Source: an uncultured Muribaculaceae bacterium (GTDB taxonomy: Bacteria; Bacteroidota; Bacteroidia; Bacteroidales; Muribaculaceae). Taken from it: 62,274 nt of DNA. The stretch spans positions 1 to 62,274 of the forward strand of contig CANQQE010000014.1 in NCBI GenBank assembly GCA_947625935.1, read 5' to 3'. The notes below the pieces were generated by a model that was given only the letters and a program-made list of their open reading frames with translations, made no database searches and had not been told where the DNA came from. Below, piece after piece: positions 34,837 to 44,090 of this stretch (position 1 is its first letter; each line of letters starts with the position of its first letter). Position numbers and translations under genes: made by a program.

Positions 34837-34983
34837 TCAATTCGGCAGCGGCACCATAGCGGCGACATCAGTGTCACCCCAAAGATCGGCCACCGTAAGC
34901 CATACTATCAGCAACACGATAAGCACTATCGCGCCAATCGATATCCACAAGTTCGTTTTGTTGTTTCCTCCACGTTTATCCAT
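34837..34983 (-). CDS. 48-residue single-pass membrane protein
   Basis: A short reading frame with ATG at 34981-34983 and TGA at 34837-34839, encoding 48 residues: a basic N-terminus (MDKRGGNNKTN), one strongly hydrophobic helix (LWISIGAIVLIVLLIVWLTV, residues 12-31) and an acidic end (ADLWGDTDVAAMVPLPN). The positive-inside charge pattern and intact helix support a real small membrane protein. It is transcribed away from pta and ends 15 nt from the rpoD terminator, which can serve it too. No family recognised. Confidence 0.65.
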   Translation of the reverse strand: MDKRGGNNKTNLWISIGAIVLIVLLIVWLTVADLWGDTDVAAMVPLPN

Positions 34984-35138
34984 GACAGTCCTGTTAATTA
35001 GATTAGATATTTATTAAACAACGTTCACTAAAAATGGTTTATATTGAATGCCATCTTAACCCTATCTTACAAAAAAAATGCCTAATTTCGCGTTATTAAA
35101 ATCAATATTTACCCGTTAACCAATAATCTCGATTCTCT

Positions 35139-36155
35139 ATGGAACTTTTTGAGAAGCTAACCCGGCACGCCAAGAACTATAAGCAGCGCATAGTCCTTCC
35201 CGAGGGCACAGAACCACGCACATTGACCGCTGCCGACAGAATTATCGCTGATGGGATAGCCGACATAATACTGATTGGCGACCCGACCGACATCAATCAC
35301 ATGGCCAAAGAGTTGAATCTCGAGAACATCGGAAAAGCCACGATAGTCAACCCTGCCGACGAAGCCGTCATAGACCGCTACGCACCACTTTTCTTTGAAC
35401 TGCGCAAAAGCAAAGGCATTTCCATGGAGGAGGCCCGCCTGACCACAGCCAACCACCTCTACCTCGGATGCCTCATGGTCAAAGCCGGCGATGCCGACGG
35501 ACAGGTAGCCGGTGCCATGAACACAACAGGCAACGTGCTTCGCGCGGCGTTCCAAGTGATAAAGACACAGCCCGGCATAGACGTCGTGTCGGGAGCGTTC
35601 ATCATGCTCCTGCCCCAAGGGTCACCTTTCGGCACCGACGGCCTGCTTGTCTTCGCCGATTGCGCTGTGGTTCCTGACCCAACAGCAAAAGAGCTCGCAC
35701 AGATTGCGGTGTCGTCAGCACTCACCGCCCACGACATAGCCGGTGTCGAACCGCGCGTGGCGCTCTTGTCGTTCTCTACCAAGGGAAGCGCGCGTCACGA
35801 ACGCGTCGACAAGGTAATCGAAGCCACTGAAATCGCGCGCGAAATGGCTCCGGGGCTTATTATAGACGGCGAGCTTCAGGCCGATGCCGCCATCGTTCCC
35901 GGAGTAGCCCAGACTAAAGCTCCCAACGGCCCGTTGAGCGGACGCGCCAACGTCCTCGTGTTCCCCTCGCTTGAGGTCGGCAACATCGCCTATAAACTTG
36001 TGCAACGTCTCGGCGGAGTCGAAGCTGTGGGCCCAGTTCTGCAAGGCTTGGCAGCCCCTGTCAACGACCTCTCGCGCGGCTGTTTCCCCGAAGACATCTA
36101 CAAAACAATCATCATCACCTGCAACCAGGCAATAAGCCTCAAGGGCATAGCATAA
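35139..36155 (+). CDS. pta: Phosphate acetyltransferase
   Basis: A 338-residue catalytic-domain-only Pta that exchanges acetyl-CoA and acetyl phosphate. Conserved blocks: [20 protein letters not shown] near the N-terminus, [20 protein letters not shown] (about 126-145), [54 protein letters not shown] and [20 protein letters not shown]. It pairs with ackA 43 nt downstream to make acetate with ATP formation. A weak -7-like element TAATTTCG stands at 35084-35091. Confidence 0.96.
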   Translation: MELFEKLTRHAKNYKQRIVLPEGTEPRTLTAADRIIADGIADIILIGDPTDINHMAKELNLENIGKATIVNPADEAVIDRYAPLFFELRKSKGISMEEARLTTANHLYLGCLMVKAGDADGQVAGAMNTTGNVLRAAFQVIKTQPGIDVVSGAFIMLLPQGSPFGTDGLLVFADCAVVPDPTAKELAQIAVSSALTAHDIAGVEPRVALLSFSTKGSARHERVDKVIEATEIAREMAPGLIIDGELQADAAIVPGVAQTKAPNGPLSGRANVLVFPSLEVGNIAYKLVQRLGGVEAVGPVLQGLAAPVNDLSRGCFPEDIYKTIIITCNQAISLKGIA

Positions 36156-36198
36156 GAATCTCTCCGATTAATAACTGATAATAAAATTCGATTCAACT

Positions 36199-37407
36199 AT
36201 GAAAATATTAGTGTTGAACTGCGGTAGCAGCTCAGTGAAATACAAGCTCATAGACACAACCGCCAACAAGACTCTCGCCGAGGGCGGCGTGGAACGCATA
36301 GGTCTCAACGACGGATTCCTCAAATACCGCACCCCCGACGGCTCAAAAGCCGTCACCCAACTTGGGCAGGTCGACCATCGCGGAGCAGTCGAAGCCATCC
36401 TCAAAAATATCACCGACCCTCAGATAGGCTGCATAAAAGACTACAAAGAAATTGACGCCGTAGGCCACCGCGTGGTTCACGGAGGCGAGAAATTCAACAA
36501 ATCGGTGCTCATCAACGACGCCGTCAAAGAACAAGTCAAAGAGTGCTATGGTCTCGCACCCCTCCACAATCCCGCCAATATGACCGGCATAGAAGCCGTC
36601 GAGGCGATTTTACCCGACGTTCCTCAGGTAGGGGTATTCGACACAGCCTTCCACCAGACAATGCCCGCAAAATCGTTCATGTATGCCCTGCCCTACAAAT
36701 ACTACACTGAGGACGGCATTCGCCGCTACGGCTTCCACGGAACAAGCCACCGCTACGTTTCGCAGCGCGTCTGCGAGTTCCTGGGTGTCGACATCAACCA
36801 ACAACGCATCATCACCTGCCACATCGGTAACGGCGGTTCAATCACTGCCGTCTACCATGGCAAGAGCATAGACACTTCGATGGGTCTCACCCCAACCGAA
36901 GGTCTGATGATGGGCACGCGCGTAGGCGACATCGACCCGGGCGCGTTGACCTATCTGATGAAACGCCACGGATTGAACGCCGATCAGCTTCAGACCATCA
37001 TCAATAAAGAGAGCGGTGTGCTCGGCGTATCGGAAATATCGTCGGATATGCGGGAAATCGAAGCCGCAGTAAAAGCAGGCGACCCGCGCGCAACGCTCGC
37101 CCTCGATATGTACGAGCAACGAATCCTAAAATACGTCGGAGCCTACGCTGCCGAGATGGGCGGTGTCGACATCATCGTATTCACCGGCGGTGTCGGCGAG
37201 AACCAGACCGGCGTGCGCGCTAATGTGTGCCGTCCCCTTGCCTTTATGGGCGTTGAAATCGACGGGGAGCTAAACGAACGCACCCGCGGGACAGAAACAG
37301 TCATATCCCTCCCCTCATCAAAGGTAACCGTCGCCGTTATCCCCACAGACGAGGAACTGATGATCGCCCGAGACACCGAGGAGATTGTCAACAGCTTGAA
37401 AAAATAA
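36199..37407 (+). CDS. ackA: Acetate kinase
   Basis: A 402-residue acetate kinase, ATP from acetyl phosphate and ADP. MKILVLNCGSSSVKYKLID binds phosphate; HRVVHGGEKF, LAPLHNPANMTGI, FDTAFHQTMP, RYGFHGTSHRYVS with the conserved His, CHIGNGGSITAV, TPTEGLMMGTRVGDIDPG and FTGGVGENQ are all in the expected order. Normal length. Second gene of the pta-ackA fermentation pair and probably cotranscribed with ddh 32 nt further on. Confidence 0.97.
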   Translation: MKILVLNCGSSSVKYKLIDTTANKTLAEGGVERIGLNDGFLKYRTPDGSKAVTQLGQVDHRGAVEAILKNITDPQIGCIKDYKEIDAVGHRVVHGGEKFNKSVLINDAVKEQVKECYGLAPLHNPANMTGIEAVEAILPDVPQVGVFDTAFHQTMPAKSFMYALPYKYYTEDGIRRYGFHGTSHRYVSQRVCEFLGVDINQQRIITCHIGNGGSITAVYHGKSIDTSMGLTPTEGLMMGTRVGDIDPGALTYLMKRHGLNADQLQTIINKESGVLGVSEISSDMREIEAAVKAGDPRATLALDMYEQRILKYVGAYAAEMGGVDIIVFTGGVGENQTGVRANVCRPLAFMGVEIDGELNERTRGTETVISLPSSKVTVAVIPTDEELMIARDTEEIVNSLKK

Positions 37408-37439
37408 AACTAAACTCATAACCAAAACTGATTTATAAA

Positions 37440-38336
37440 ATGAATAAAATCAAAGCAGCCATCGTAGGCTATGGAAACATCGGACACTTCGTGCTCGATG
37501 CCCTTCAGGAAGCTCCCGATTTTGAAATCGCAGGAGTTGTGCGCCGCAATGCCGACAACCGTCCGGCCGAACTCGCAGACTACCCTGTCGTAACCGACAT
37601 CAAGCAGCTCGGCAAAGTAGATGTAGCTATCCTTTGCACCCCTACCCGCGAGGTAGAGAAACACGCATCGGTGATGCTTGCCGACGGCATAAACACCGTC
37701 GACAGCTTCGACATACACACCGACATATGCGCCCTGCGCAACAGGCTCGATTCAATAGCCAAAGCCCATGGCACAGTGGCTGTCATAGCCGCCGGATGGG
37801 ATCCCGGAAGCGACTCTGTTGTCAGAACGCTGATGCAGGCAGCCGCACCCAGAGGCGTGACCTACACCAACTTCGGCCCCGGCATGAGCATGGGACACAC
37901 CGTCTGCGTGAAATCGAAACCCGGCGTCAAAAACGCCCTTTCGATGACCATACCCCTTGGCACAGGCATACACCGCCGCATGGTCTATGTCGAACTTGAA
38001 GACGGATACACCCTCGAATCTGTCGCCAAGGCAGTAAAGGAAGACCCATACTTCGCAAGCGATGAAACCCACGTCATCGAAGTCCCGTCGGTTGATGAAG
38101 TCAAGGATATGGGCCACGGAGTGCATATGACCCGCAAGGGTGTCTCAGGCAAAACGCAGAACCAACGTTTTGATTTCAACATGAGCATCAACAACCCCGC
38201 ACTCACCGCCCAGATTCTGGTCGGCGTGGCGCGCGCATCGATGAAACAACAACCCGGCGCCTACACCATGATTGAGATTCCTGTAATCGACTTCCTCCCC
38301 GGCGACCGCGACACCCTGATCCGACACCTTGTTTGA
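37440..38336 (+). CDS. ddh: meso-diaminopimelate dehydrogenase
   Basis: A 298-residue NADPH-dependent enzyme that makes meso-diaminopimelate in one step from tetrahydrodipicolinate, for peptidoglycan and lysine. The Rossmann start is IKAAIVGYGNIGHFVLDALQ; AILCTPTREVEKHA, TVDSFDIHTDI, AAGWDPGSDSVVRTLMQA and NFGPGMSMGHTVCVK are the Ddh signature blocks with substrate-binding Trp, Asp and His. It differs from the LL-DAP aminotransferase route. Lies between ackA and lgt in a rightward cluster. Confidence 0.94.
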   Translation: MNKIKAAIVGYGNIGHFVLDALQEAPDFEIAGVVRRNADNRPAELADYPVVTDIKQLGKVDVAILCTPTREVEKHASVMLADGINTVDSFDIHTDICALRNRLDSIAKAHGTVAVIAAGWDPGSDSVVRTLMQAAAPRGVTYTNFGPGMSMGHTVCVKSKPGVKNALSMTIPLGTGIHRRMVYVELEDGYTLESVAKAVKEDPYFASDETHVIEVPSVDEVKDMGHGVHMTRKGVSGKTQNQRFDFNMSINNPALTAQILVGVARASMKQQPGAYTMIEIPVIDFLPGDRDTLIRHLV

Positions 38337-38389
38337 CCCCGGGGATACCCCACCGAAAACATCAACAAACTGATTAACCCGTTACGCTC

Positions 38390-39250
38390 ATGCTTGACTA
38401 TATCGTATGGAACTGGAACCCCACGATAATTGATTGGCCGCTCACCGTGCGCTGGTACGGCCTGATGTTCGCCATCGGATTCACAATCGGCTATTGGATT
38501 GTGGCCAAAATGTTCAAGCATGAGGGGGCTCCCGAAAGCTGGCTTGGTACCCTGCTGCTCTGGGTAGCGGCAGGTACCATAATCGGCGCCCGGCTCGGTC
38601 ATGTGTTTTTCTATGCCTGGGACCATTACTCTCAGCATCCCGCCGAGATTCTCTACATCTGGGAAGGCGGACTCGCCAGTCATGGCGGAACGATAGGCAT
38701 TATCATAGCCGTCTTCCTTTTCTCAATCATAACCACCAAACGAAGCCCGCTATGGACTTTTGACCGATTGGTGATACCGATTGCCCTTGTCGGAGCCTTA
38801 ATCCGACTCGGCAACCTGTTCAATTCTGAAATCTTCGGCCATGCCACAACCCTGCCGTGGGGATTCATGTTCGTGCGTTCAACCGAGTGGCAGGCACTCT
38901 ATCCCGGTCAAGCGTGCCACCCCACTCAAATCTACGAGGCTCTTTGCTATCTTGCCCTTTTCGGACTGCTTATGTGGATGTACTGGGTCAAAAACGCCGA
39001 ACGTCGTCCCGGCTTGATTTTCGGTGTGTTCTTCATCATCCTGTTCACCTCGCGCTTCCTCATCGAGTTCATCAAAAACGACCAAGAGGCGTTCGAGGCC
39101 GACATGACACTCAACATGGGCCAATGGCTAAGCCTGCCATTCATAGTCACGGGCATATTGCTCGTCTTGCACGCTTTGCGTCGCCCGCCTGTAAAGCTCT
39201 ACTTCCCTGACCATTTTGCCCCTGAACCCGACAAAAAGTCCAAACGATAA
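38390..39250 (+). CDS. lgt: Prolipoprotein diacylglyceryl transferase
   Basis: A 286-residue inner-membrane enzyme with seven helices, transferring diacylglycerol from phosphatidylglycerol to the lipobox cysteine of prolipoproteins. Conserved signatures: VRWYGLMFAIGFTIGYW near the start, ARLGHVFFYAW, GGLASHGGTIGIIIA (about 96-110) with the essential His and Arg neighbourhood, and RLGNLFNSEIFGHATTLPWG (about 144-163). It acts on several lipoproteins predicted in this window. Follows ddh by 53 nt. Confidence 0.95.
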   Translation: MLDYIVWNWNPTIIDWPLTVRWYGLMFAIGFTIGYWIVAKMFKHEGAPESWLGTLLLWVAAGTIIGARLGHVFFYAWDHYSQHPAEILYIWEGGLASHGGTIGIIIAVFLFSIITTKRSPLWTFDRLVIPIALVGALIRLGNLFNSEIFGHATTLPWGFMFVRSTEWQALYPGQACHPTQIYEALCYLALFGLLMWMYWVKNAERRPGLIFGVFFIILFTSRFLIEFIKNDQEAFEADMTLNMGQWLSLPFIVTGILLVLHALRRPPVKLYFPDHFAPEPDKKSKR

Positions 39251-39268
39251 CAACCACAAACGCGAGTA

Positions 39269-39823
39269 ATGCTTAAATTCCTGAAATATCTGCTGCAACT
39301 GCTCATTTCCCCCGCCAATGGTTGGGACGACATTTCTCATGCCGGAACCGAACCCTCACGCCTTACGGCCGAAGGTTTTTATCCGCTGTTGGGCGCATCT
39401 GCAATCACGGCATTCATTCCGATGATTTATGACCATGAAATCAGTCTTGCCGCCGCTTTGCAGAACGCCATCATCATATTCGTGCAGTACTTTATTTCTT
39501 TATTCCTCGCCAACTACATTTTCGCCACCATTCTGCCCCGATACATAGACGGTGAACCGAACGAAAAACGCACATCTACGTTTATAATCTACAACCTCTC
39601 GCTCCTTGCGCTGATAACGATTATAGAGAACATTCTGCCGTTTGACCTCGCGATTGTGCAATTCCTCCCAATCGTTGTAGCTGTTGTGATGTGGAGAGGA
39701 TGCCGATACATGGCGGTGTTGTCCGACCGCACCGGACGCTTCATGATAGCGGCCATTGTCACAATCATAGCAATGCCGCTGCTGCTCGGATACCTGTTAC
39801 ACCTGCTCGCTCCGGCTGCTTAA
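39269..39823 (+). CDS. YIP1-like membrane protein
   Basis: A 184-residue protein with five hydrophobic helices (for example GASAITAFIPMIY, IIIFVQYFISLFLANYIFAT, IYNLSLLALITIIENIL, VQFLPIVVAVVMW and FMIAAIVTIIAMPLLLGYLL), similar to the YIP1/DUF1282 type of small bacterial membrane proteins. Function unknown. It lies between lgt (18-nt gap) and smpB (21-nt gap), so it is in their transcript. Confidence 0.7.
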   Translation: MLKFLKYLLQLLISPANGWDDISHAGTEPSRLTAEGFYPLLGASAITAFIPMIYDHEISLAAALQNAIIIFVQYFISLFLANYIFATILPRYIDGEPNEKRTSTFIIYNLSLLALITIIENILPFDLAIVQFLPIVVAVVMWRGCRYMAVLSDRTGRFMIAAIVTIIAMPLLLGYLLHLLAPAA

Positions 39824-39844
39824 AACGCAAAGTGACATATTATC

Positions 39845-40300
39845 ATGCAATTCAAAGAAATCAACATAAAGAACAAACGCGCCACCTACGACTACGCCAT
39901 CAGCGAGACATTCACCGCCGGCATAGTCCTCACCGGTACTGAGATAAAATCGATCAGAATGGGCAAGGCAAGCCTTGTCGACACGTTCTGCTATGTTGCC
40001 AACGGTGAGGTGTGGATCAAGAATATGTATATCGCCGAGTACTTCTATGGCACATACAACAACCATGCCGCACGGCGCGACCGCAAACTGTTGCTTAACC
40101 GCAAGGAAATACGCCGTCTTGAAAAAACTGGTAAAGAAGCCGGATTCACCATTGTCCCGATGAGACTGTTCATCAATGACCGCGGACTGGCCAAAATGGT
40201 CATCGGCATAGGCCGCGGCAAAAAGGAATACGACAAACGTCAGTCCATCAAAGAGCGTGAGGACCGCCGCTCGATGGCCAGAATGTTTGAGAAAAAATAA
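39845..40300 (+). CDS. smpB: SsrA-binding protein SmpB
   Basis: A 151-residue RNA-binding protein that brings tmRNA to stalled ribosomes for trans-translation. [20 protein letters not shown] opens the OB-fold; [19 protein letters not shown], the [20 protein letters not shown] block and [20 protein letters not shown] near the C-terminus are the family signatures. The tmRNA gene itself was not found here. Last gene of the pta-to-smpB rightward cluster. Confidence 0.97.
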   Translation: MQFKEINIKNKRATYDYAISETFTAGIVLTGTEIKSIRMGKASLVDTFCYVANGEVWIKNMYIAEYFYGTYNNHAARRDRKLLLNRKEIRRLEKTGKEAGFTIVPMRLFINDRGLAKMVIGIGRGKKEYDKRQSIKEREDRRSMARMFEKK

Positions 40301-40319
40301 GCCCGTCGGTTTCCTCCGA

Positions 40320-41519
40320 TTACTCGATGACGAGCAGACGGCGCGTTCCGTCGGCGAGCGTCACCCCCATCACGCGTTTATCCCCGCCATCCTTTACTTT
40401 AAGTCTGCTACGCAAAGCGTCGGCTGTCATGCCGAAATTGCGGGTAGCGACATTGATACGCGGATAGTGCGAAGCAAATCTTTTTATGACATTAGACGCA
40501 TATGGAAGTGTCTCGATTACCGTGAACGTCTCCCCCGGGAAGCCATCACGTCTGCTGTCCGAAGTGTAAAGATGGGTGTTGCCGCTAAGTTTGCAAGTAT
40601 CGAAACGTTCCGACAACAATTTGAACGGAGCCGCTTTGACGGTCGCCGGATAAGGGATAAACAGTAAATCTCCCGTTTTCGGATTACCATACCACGCTGT
40701 CGCCTCCGACTCCTCTCGGCGCGTAAACGAGAAATGACAGTCTGATCCGTCGGCAAGCAATGTCACAGCCTCGATTATTGATTCATCTGACGGTGCGACG
40801 CTCTTGAAATCAACCACAGCAATCAATTCCTTACACTCGGCACGCGTACCCAAAGTAATCAATTCAACCACCTGAGGCAACTCACGCATCGTGGCCGAGA
40901 TGTCAATCATCGGTGAAGCCTTGACGATCAACCTCTTGAAGTGAGATTTAATTTTTGGCAAAAGTGTCACGACATCAGGGCTGCAGTCTGTCAGCGCGAA
41001 AAGCCGTTCTCCGTTTTCCCCGCGCCGAGCCGGATCTATGAAAGCCACGTCAGCCTCACCCGACATTCCCGAAAGAAACTGTGCGCAGTCCTCATTCCTG
41101 ACATCAATATTCTCATGACCCGTGGCCTTAGCATTATGGACGAGTGCGGCGGCAACTGTCGGATTTATGTCTATAGCCGTGACATGAGAGGCCACCCCCG
41201 CTATTGTCATAGCGTCGATGCCGAGGCCTGCCGTCAGATCCACCACACTTTCCCCATTTCCGACAAGACCGGCGTGAAACCGGGCTAACCGCTCGCTCGT
41301 CGACTGCTCCGCCGACAATGCCGTCGGGAACAGGAACCTCGGATTAGCCACAGCATTTGGCAATTTTCTTTCCGACTTGCGGCGGCACTCTATCTGCAAT
41401 ATTGCGTCAGCAATCCATGGCTCTCTCCATTTTGAAGCCGACAACCTCAACTTTGAGGTGTCATCGCCGGCATGGGCTTCAATCCACCTCCAAAATTCCT
41501 CGGGATATTCCATAATCAT
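40320..41519 (-). CDS. SAM-dependent methyltransferase with THUMP-like C-terminus
   Basis: A 399-residue protein. The methyltransferase core lies at about residues 85-210: VVDLTAGLGIDAMTIAGVAS (motif I), TAIDINPTVAAALVHN, and DVAFIDPARRGENGERL, where DPAR replaces the DPPY-type motif. The N-terminal part is helical; the C-terminal ~90 residues form a ferredoxin-like THUMP-type domain seen in the Porphyromonas PG_1098 family. Substrate unknown, RNA likely. Last gene of the leftward recR-GNAT-methyltransferase operon, 4 nt from the GNAT gene. Confidence 0.8.
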   Translation of the reverse strand: MIMEYPEEFWRWIEAHAGDDTSKLRLSASKWREPWIADAILQIECRRKSERKLPNAVANPRFLFPTALSAEQSTSERLARFHAGLVGNGESVVDLTAGLGIDAMTIAGVASHVTAIDINPTVAAALVHNAKATGHENIDVRNEDCAQFLSGMSGEADVAFIDPARRGENGERLFALTDCSPDVVTLLPKIKSHFKRLIVKASPMIDISATMRELPQVVELITLGTRAECKELIAVVDFKSVAPSDESIIEAVTLLADGSDCHFSFTRREESEATAWYGNPKTGDLLFIPYPATVKAAPFKLLSERFDTCKLSGNTHLYTSDSRRDGFPGETFTVIETLPYASNVIKRFASHYPRINVATRNFGMTADALRSRLKVKDGGDKRVMGVTLADGTRRLLVIE

Positions 41520-41523
41520 CTAT

Positions 41524-42042
41524 TTAAATAAAATGCTGATAGACATAAGCGTCACAGTATGACGTCCGCGTTTTGAGCCACGACTGGAGCCGCCCCGATA
41601 TTTTATATCCCGACGAGGTAAAAAGCGAACGGCTTGGCGTGTTGTCGCCGGGGACTATGGCCCAGAGCTGGTGCATGCCCAACCGCTCTGCGCAATACCC
41701 CTCGACAAGCCTGATAGCTGCCGATGCAAAGCCCTTGCGCTGATAACTCCTGTCTACTAAAATCCCGATAGCGGCGCGTTGGTTCACCGGGTCATAGTCG
41801 GTTATGTCGATTGCGCCGACAACATCTCCCGAAGCATTATCGACAATCATTAGCCTCAACTGTCGCGCCGAATATATATCAGCGTCATAACCCGCTATGT
41901 ACTCCCAAATCTGTTTGCGTGAGAACGGGGCGACCGTCGACCCGTAACGCCACAGTTCCGCATCATTTTCCCAACGGTACATCACATCGATGTCGGTCGG
42001 TTCCAACGCTCGAAGCGTGATTTTGTCATCAGTCAATTTCAT
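41524..42042 (-). CDS. GNAT acetyltransferase, SpeG/RimJ-like
   Basis: A 172-residue GNAT protein: LRALEPTDIDVMYRWENDAE at the start is the RimJ/SpeG-type entry, GAIDITDYDPVNQRAAIGIL and DRSYQRKGFASAAIRLVEGY hold the acetyl-CoA-binding loop (Q/R-x-x-G-x-A), and NTPSRSLFTSSGYKISGR the C-terminal unit. It could acetylate a polyamine or a protein N-terminus. In an operon between recR (18-nt gap) and the methyltransferase. Confidence 0.85.
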   Translation of the reverse strand: MKLTDDKITLRALEPTDIDVMYRWENDAELWRYGSTVAPFSRKQIWEYIAGYDADIYSARQLRLMIVDNASGDVVGAIDITDYDPVNQRAAIGILVDRSYQRKGFASAAIRLVEGYCAERLGMHQLWAIVPGDNTPSRSLFTSSGYKISGRLQSWLKTRTSYCDAYVYQHFI

Positions 42043-42060
42043 CTTTGCAAATTTTCAAGT

Positions 42061-42687
42061 TCAGCCGTTGCCGAACGAATCGGCAAACAGCGTGCGGTTT
42101 ATCAGTGAGCGGCCAAGGGTAATTTCATCAGTGTATTCAATTTCATTGCCCACCGACACGCCGCGGGCCAACTGACTGACTATCACACCGGTGTCGCCGA
42201 GGCGGCGATAAATGTAGAAACTCGTTGTCTCGCCGTCCATCGTGGCTCCAAGCGCAAGTATCACCTCTCGGATACCGCCCCCCTTCACTCTATCAACAAG
42301 CGAATCGATTTCAAGTTTATCGGGACCCACGCCATCCATCGGCGAAATGACACCGCCAAGCACATGATACAGACCCGTGTATTGCCTCGTTTTCTCAAAA
42401 CTGATGACATCCTTGACAGTCTCCACGACACACACCACCGACGGGTCCCGACGCGGATCCGAACATATCGGACACACATCGGTCTCCGATATGTTGTGAC
42501 ACACAGTGCAATATTTTATACCGCGTCGCATGGCTATCAACGCCTCTCCGAGCGACACCGCCTGTTCCTCATCCTGTCTGAGCAGATGTAATGCGAGCCT
42601 TAACGCAGTCTTGCGCCCGAGACCCGGAAGGCGCGACAACTCTGTCACCGCACCTTCGAGCAACGAAGATTCAAATTCCTGTTCCAT
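42061..42687 (-). CDS. recR: Recombination mediator RecR
   Basis: A 208-residue RecR, which with RecO and RecF loads RecA on gapped DNA. The N-terminal helix-hairpin-helix is [20 protein letters not shown]; the zinc finger is [16 protein letters not shown]; the Toprim domain includes [32 protein letters not shown] and [19 protein letters not shown]. The end with [20 protein letters not shown] is typical. First gene of the leftward operon; its own promoter stands at 42703-42733. Confidence 0.96.
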   Translation of the reverse strand: MEQEFESSLLEGAVTELSRLPGLGRKTALRLALHLLRQDEEQAVSLGEALIAMRRGIKYCTVCHNISETDVCPICSDPRRDPSVVCVVETVKDVISFEKTRQYTGLYHVLGGVISPMDGVGPDKLEIDSLVDRVKGGGIREVILALGATMDGETTSFYIYRRLGDTGVIVSQLARGVSVGNEIEYTDEITLGRSLINRTLFADSFGNG

Positions 42688-42702
42688 AGTCTATCTTTAG
42701 CG

Positions 42703-42733
42703 CAAATTTACCCATTCCACACTACCTGTGCAA
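42703..42733 (-). promoter_or_regulatory. Promoter of recR operon
   Basis: Minus strand TAAATTTG (42710-42703) is an exact -7 box; TTG (42733-42731) lies 20 nt upstream of it. The leader before the recR ATG is only about 10 nt. Confidence 0.65.
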
Positions 42734-42783
42734 TAGTTCCCAAACCGCATCGTTCCACTTCCGCGCTCTATTGACCCGGTGTA

Positions 42784-42814
42784 TTGGTTATGTTGACTAT
42801 TTTTAGTAATTTTG
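42784..42814 (+). promoter_or_regulatory. Promoter of panC
   Basis: TTG at 42784-42786, 20 nt, then TAATTTTG at 42807-42814 (exact TAnnTTTG). The start site would lie near 42820, which selects the panC ATG at 42838 over an in-frame ATG at 42790 region that falls inside the promoter. Confidence 0.65.
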
Positions 42815-42837
42815 TCGCGCAAAATTTTTTCTTTCCA

Positions 42838-43686
42838 ATGGAAGTAATCAGAACTGTCAAAGAGCTTAAAACTCGCGTAGCCGAGCTGAAAGCCCAAGGA
42901 CAACAGGTGGGGTTGGTCCCCACAATGGGTGCGCTTCATTCAGGCCACAGATCGTTGATTGAGCGGTCATGCCGCGAAAACGGTGCGACAGTGGTCAGCG
43001 TGTTTGTCAACCCGACACAGTTTAACAACGCCAACGACCTCGCAACATATCCGCGAACCGAGGAGGCCGATTGCGCCCTTCTTGAGGACGCTGGGGTAAC
43101 GATAGCGTTCATCCCCTCGGTCGAGGAGATATACCCCGAGCCTGACACTCGGCAGTTTGACCTCGGGCCTGTAGCCGAAGTGATGGAGGGACCCATGCGT
43201 CCGGGCCATTTCAACGGCGTGGCTCAGATTGTCAGCAAACTGTTCTATATCGTCGAGCCCAACAAGGCTTACTTCGGCGAGAAAGATTTCCAGCAGATAG
43301 CCGTTATCCGACGCATGGTTGATATTCTCGGCCTCGACGTGGAAATCGTCGATTGTCCCATTGTCCGCGAAGCCGACGGCCTCGCATTGAGCAGCCGAAA
43401 CGTAAGGTTGACCCCTGAAGGCAGAGCCATAGCCCCTGCCATACACCGTGTGCTGGACGAAAGCCGCGGATGGAAACCGGGAATGTCACCGGCAGAAGTG
43501 ACCGACAAGGTTATCGCACTGATTAATTCCACCCCCGGATTGGAAGTGGAGTATTACCAGATTGTCGACTCACTTACCATGCAGCCGGTAGACCGCTGGC
43601 CGGCCGACGGAGAACCGTTTGCCGTGGGGTGCGTGACTGTATATTGCGGTGACGTGCGTCTGATTGATAACATCAAATATTGTTGA
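42838..43686 (+). CDS. panC: Pantothenate synthetase
   Basis: A 282-residue ligase joining pantoate and beta-alanine with ATP, the last step of pantothenate synthesis. The start is taken at 42838 ([16 protein letters not shown]) because an earlier in-frame ATG lies within the promoter. [17 protein letters not shown] holds the HIGH-type nucleotide motif; [53 protein letters not shown] and [16 protein letters not shown] complete the active site. Five bases separate it from panD. Confidence 0.96.
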   Translation: MEVIRTVKELKTRVAELKAQGQQVGLVPTMGALHSGHRSLIERSCRENGATVVSVFVNPTQFNNANDLATYPRTEEADCALLEDAGVTIAFIPSVEEIYPEPDTRQFDLGPVAEVMEGPMRPGHFNGVAQIVSKLFYIVEPNKAYFGEKDFQQIAVIRRMVDILGLDVEIVDCPIVREADGLALSSRNVRLTPEGRAIAPAIHRVLDESRGWKPGMSPAEVTDKVIALINSTPGLEVEYYQIVDSLTMQPVDRWPADGEPFAVGCVTVYCGDVRLIDNIKYC

Positions 43687-43691
43687 CGGCC

Positions 43692-44048
43692 ATGCTGATT
43701 GAAGTGCTTAAATCCAAGATCCACCGCGTGACTGTCACGGAGGCTTGCCTGAACTATATTGGAAGCATCACCATCGACGAAGACCTTATGGATGCCGCCG
43801 GAATAATTCGCGGAGAGCGCGTGTTTATCGTCAACAACAACAACGGCGAACGGCTCGACACTTATGTCATCCCCGGGCCAAGAAGCTCAGGTGTGATATG
43901 CCTCAACGGTGCGGCAGCCCGGAAAGTGCAACCCGGCGACATAGTCATCATCATGAGCTATGCCACGATGACACCCGATGAGGCGCGGCAATTCAAGCCC
44001 TCGGTGATTTTCCCCGACACCGCGACCAACAGATTAAACAACCCTTAA
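43692..44048 (+). CDS. panD: Aspartate 1-decarboxylase
   Basis: A 118-residue pyruvoyl enzyme producing beta-alanine from aspartate for the PanC reaction. The ATG at 43692 is preferred to a TTG at 43680. The self-cleavage site is Gly-Ser in [12 protein letters not shown] (Ser25 becomes the pyruvoyl group); [19 protein letters not shown] contains the conserved Tyr and the substrate-binding Asn. Directly downstream of panC, so both pantothenate enzymes are made together. Confidence 0.96.
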   Translation: MLIEVLKSKIHRVTVTEACLNYIGSITIDEDLMDAAGIIRGERVFIVNNNNGERLDTYVIPGPRSSGVICLNGAAARKVQPGDIVIIMSYATMTPDEARQFKPSVIFPDTATNRLNNP

Positions 44049-44090
44049 AAAACCACCCTCAATAATAACGCCTGACAGCGACTCAACACC

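Noticed and set aside
42784-42837. Earlier in-frame start for panC
   Set aside because: It overlaps the TTG/TAATTTTG promoter, so the mRNA cannot include it; the residues added do not fit the family start.
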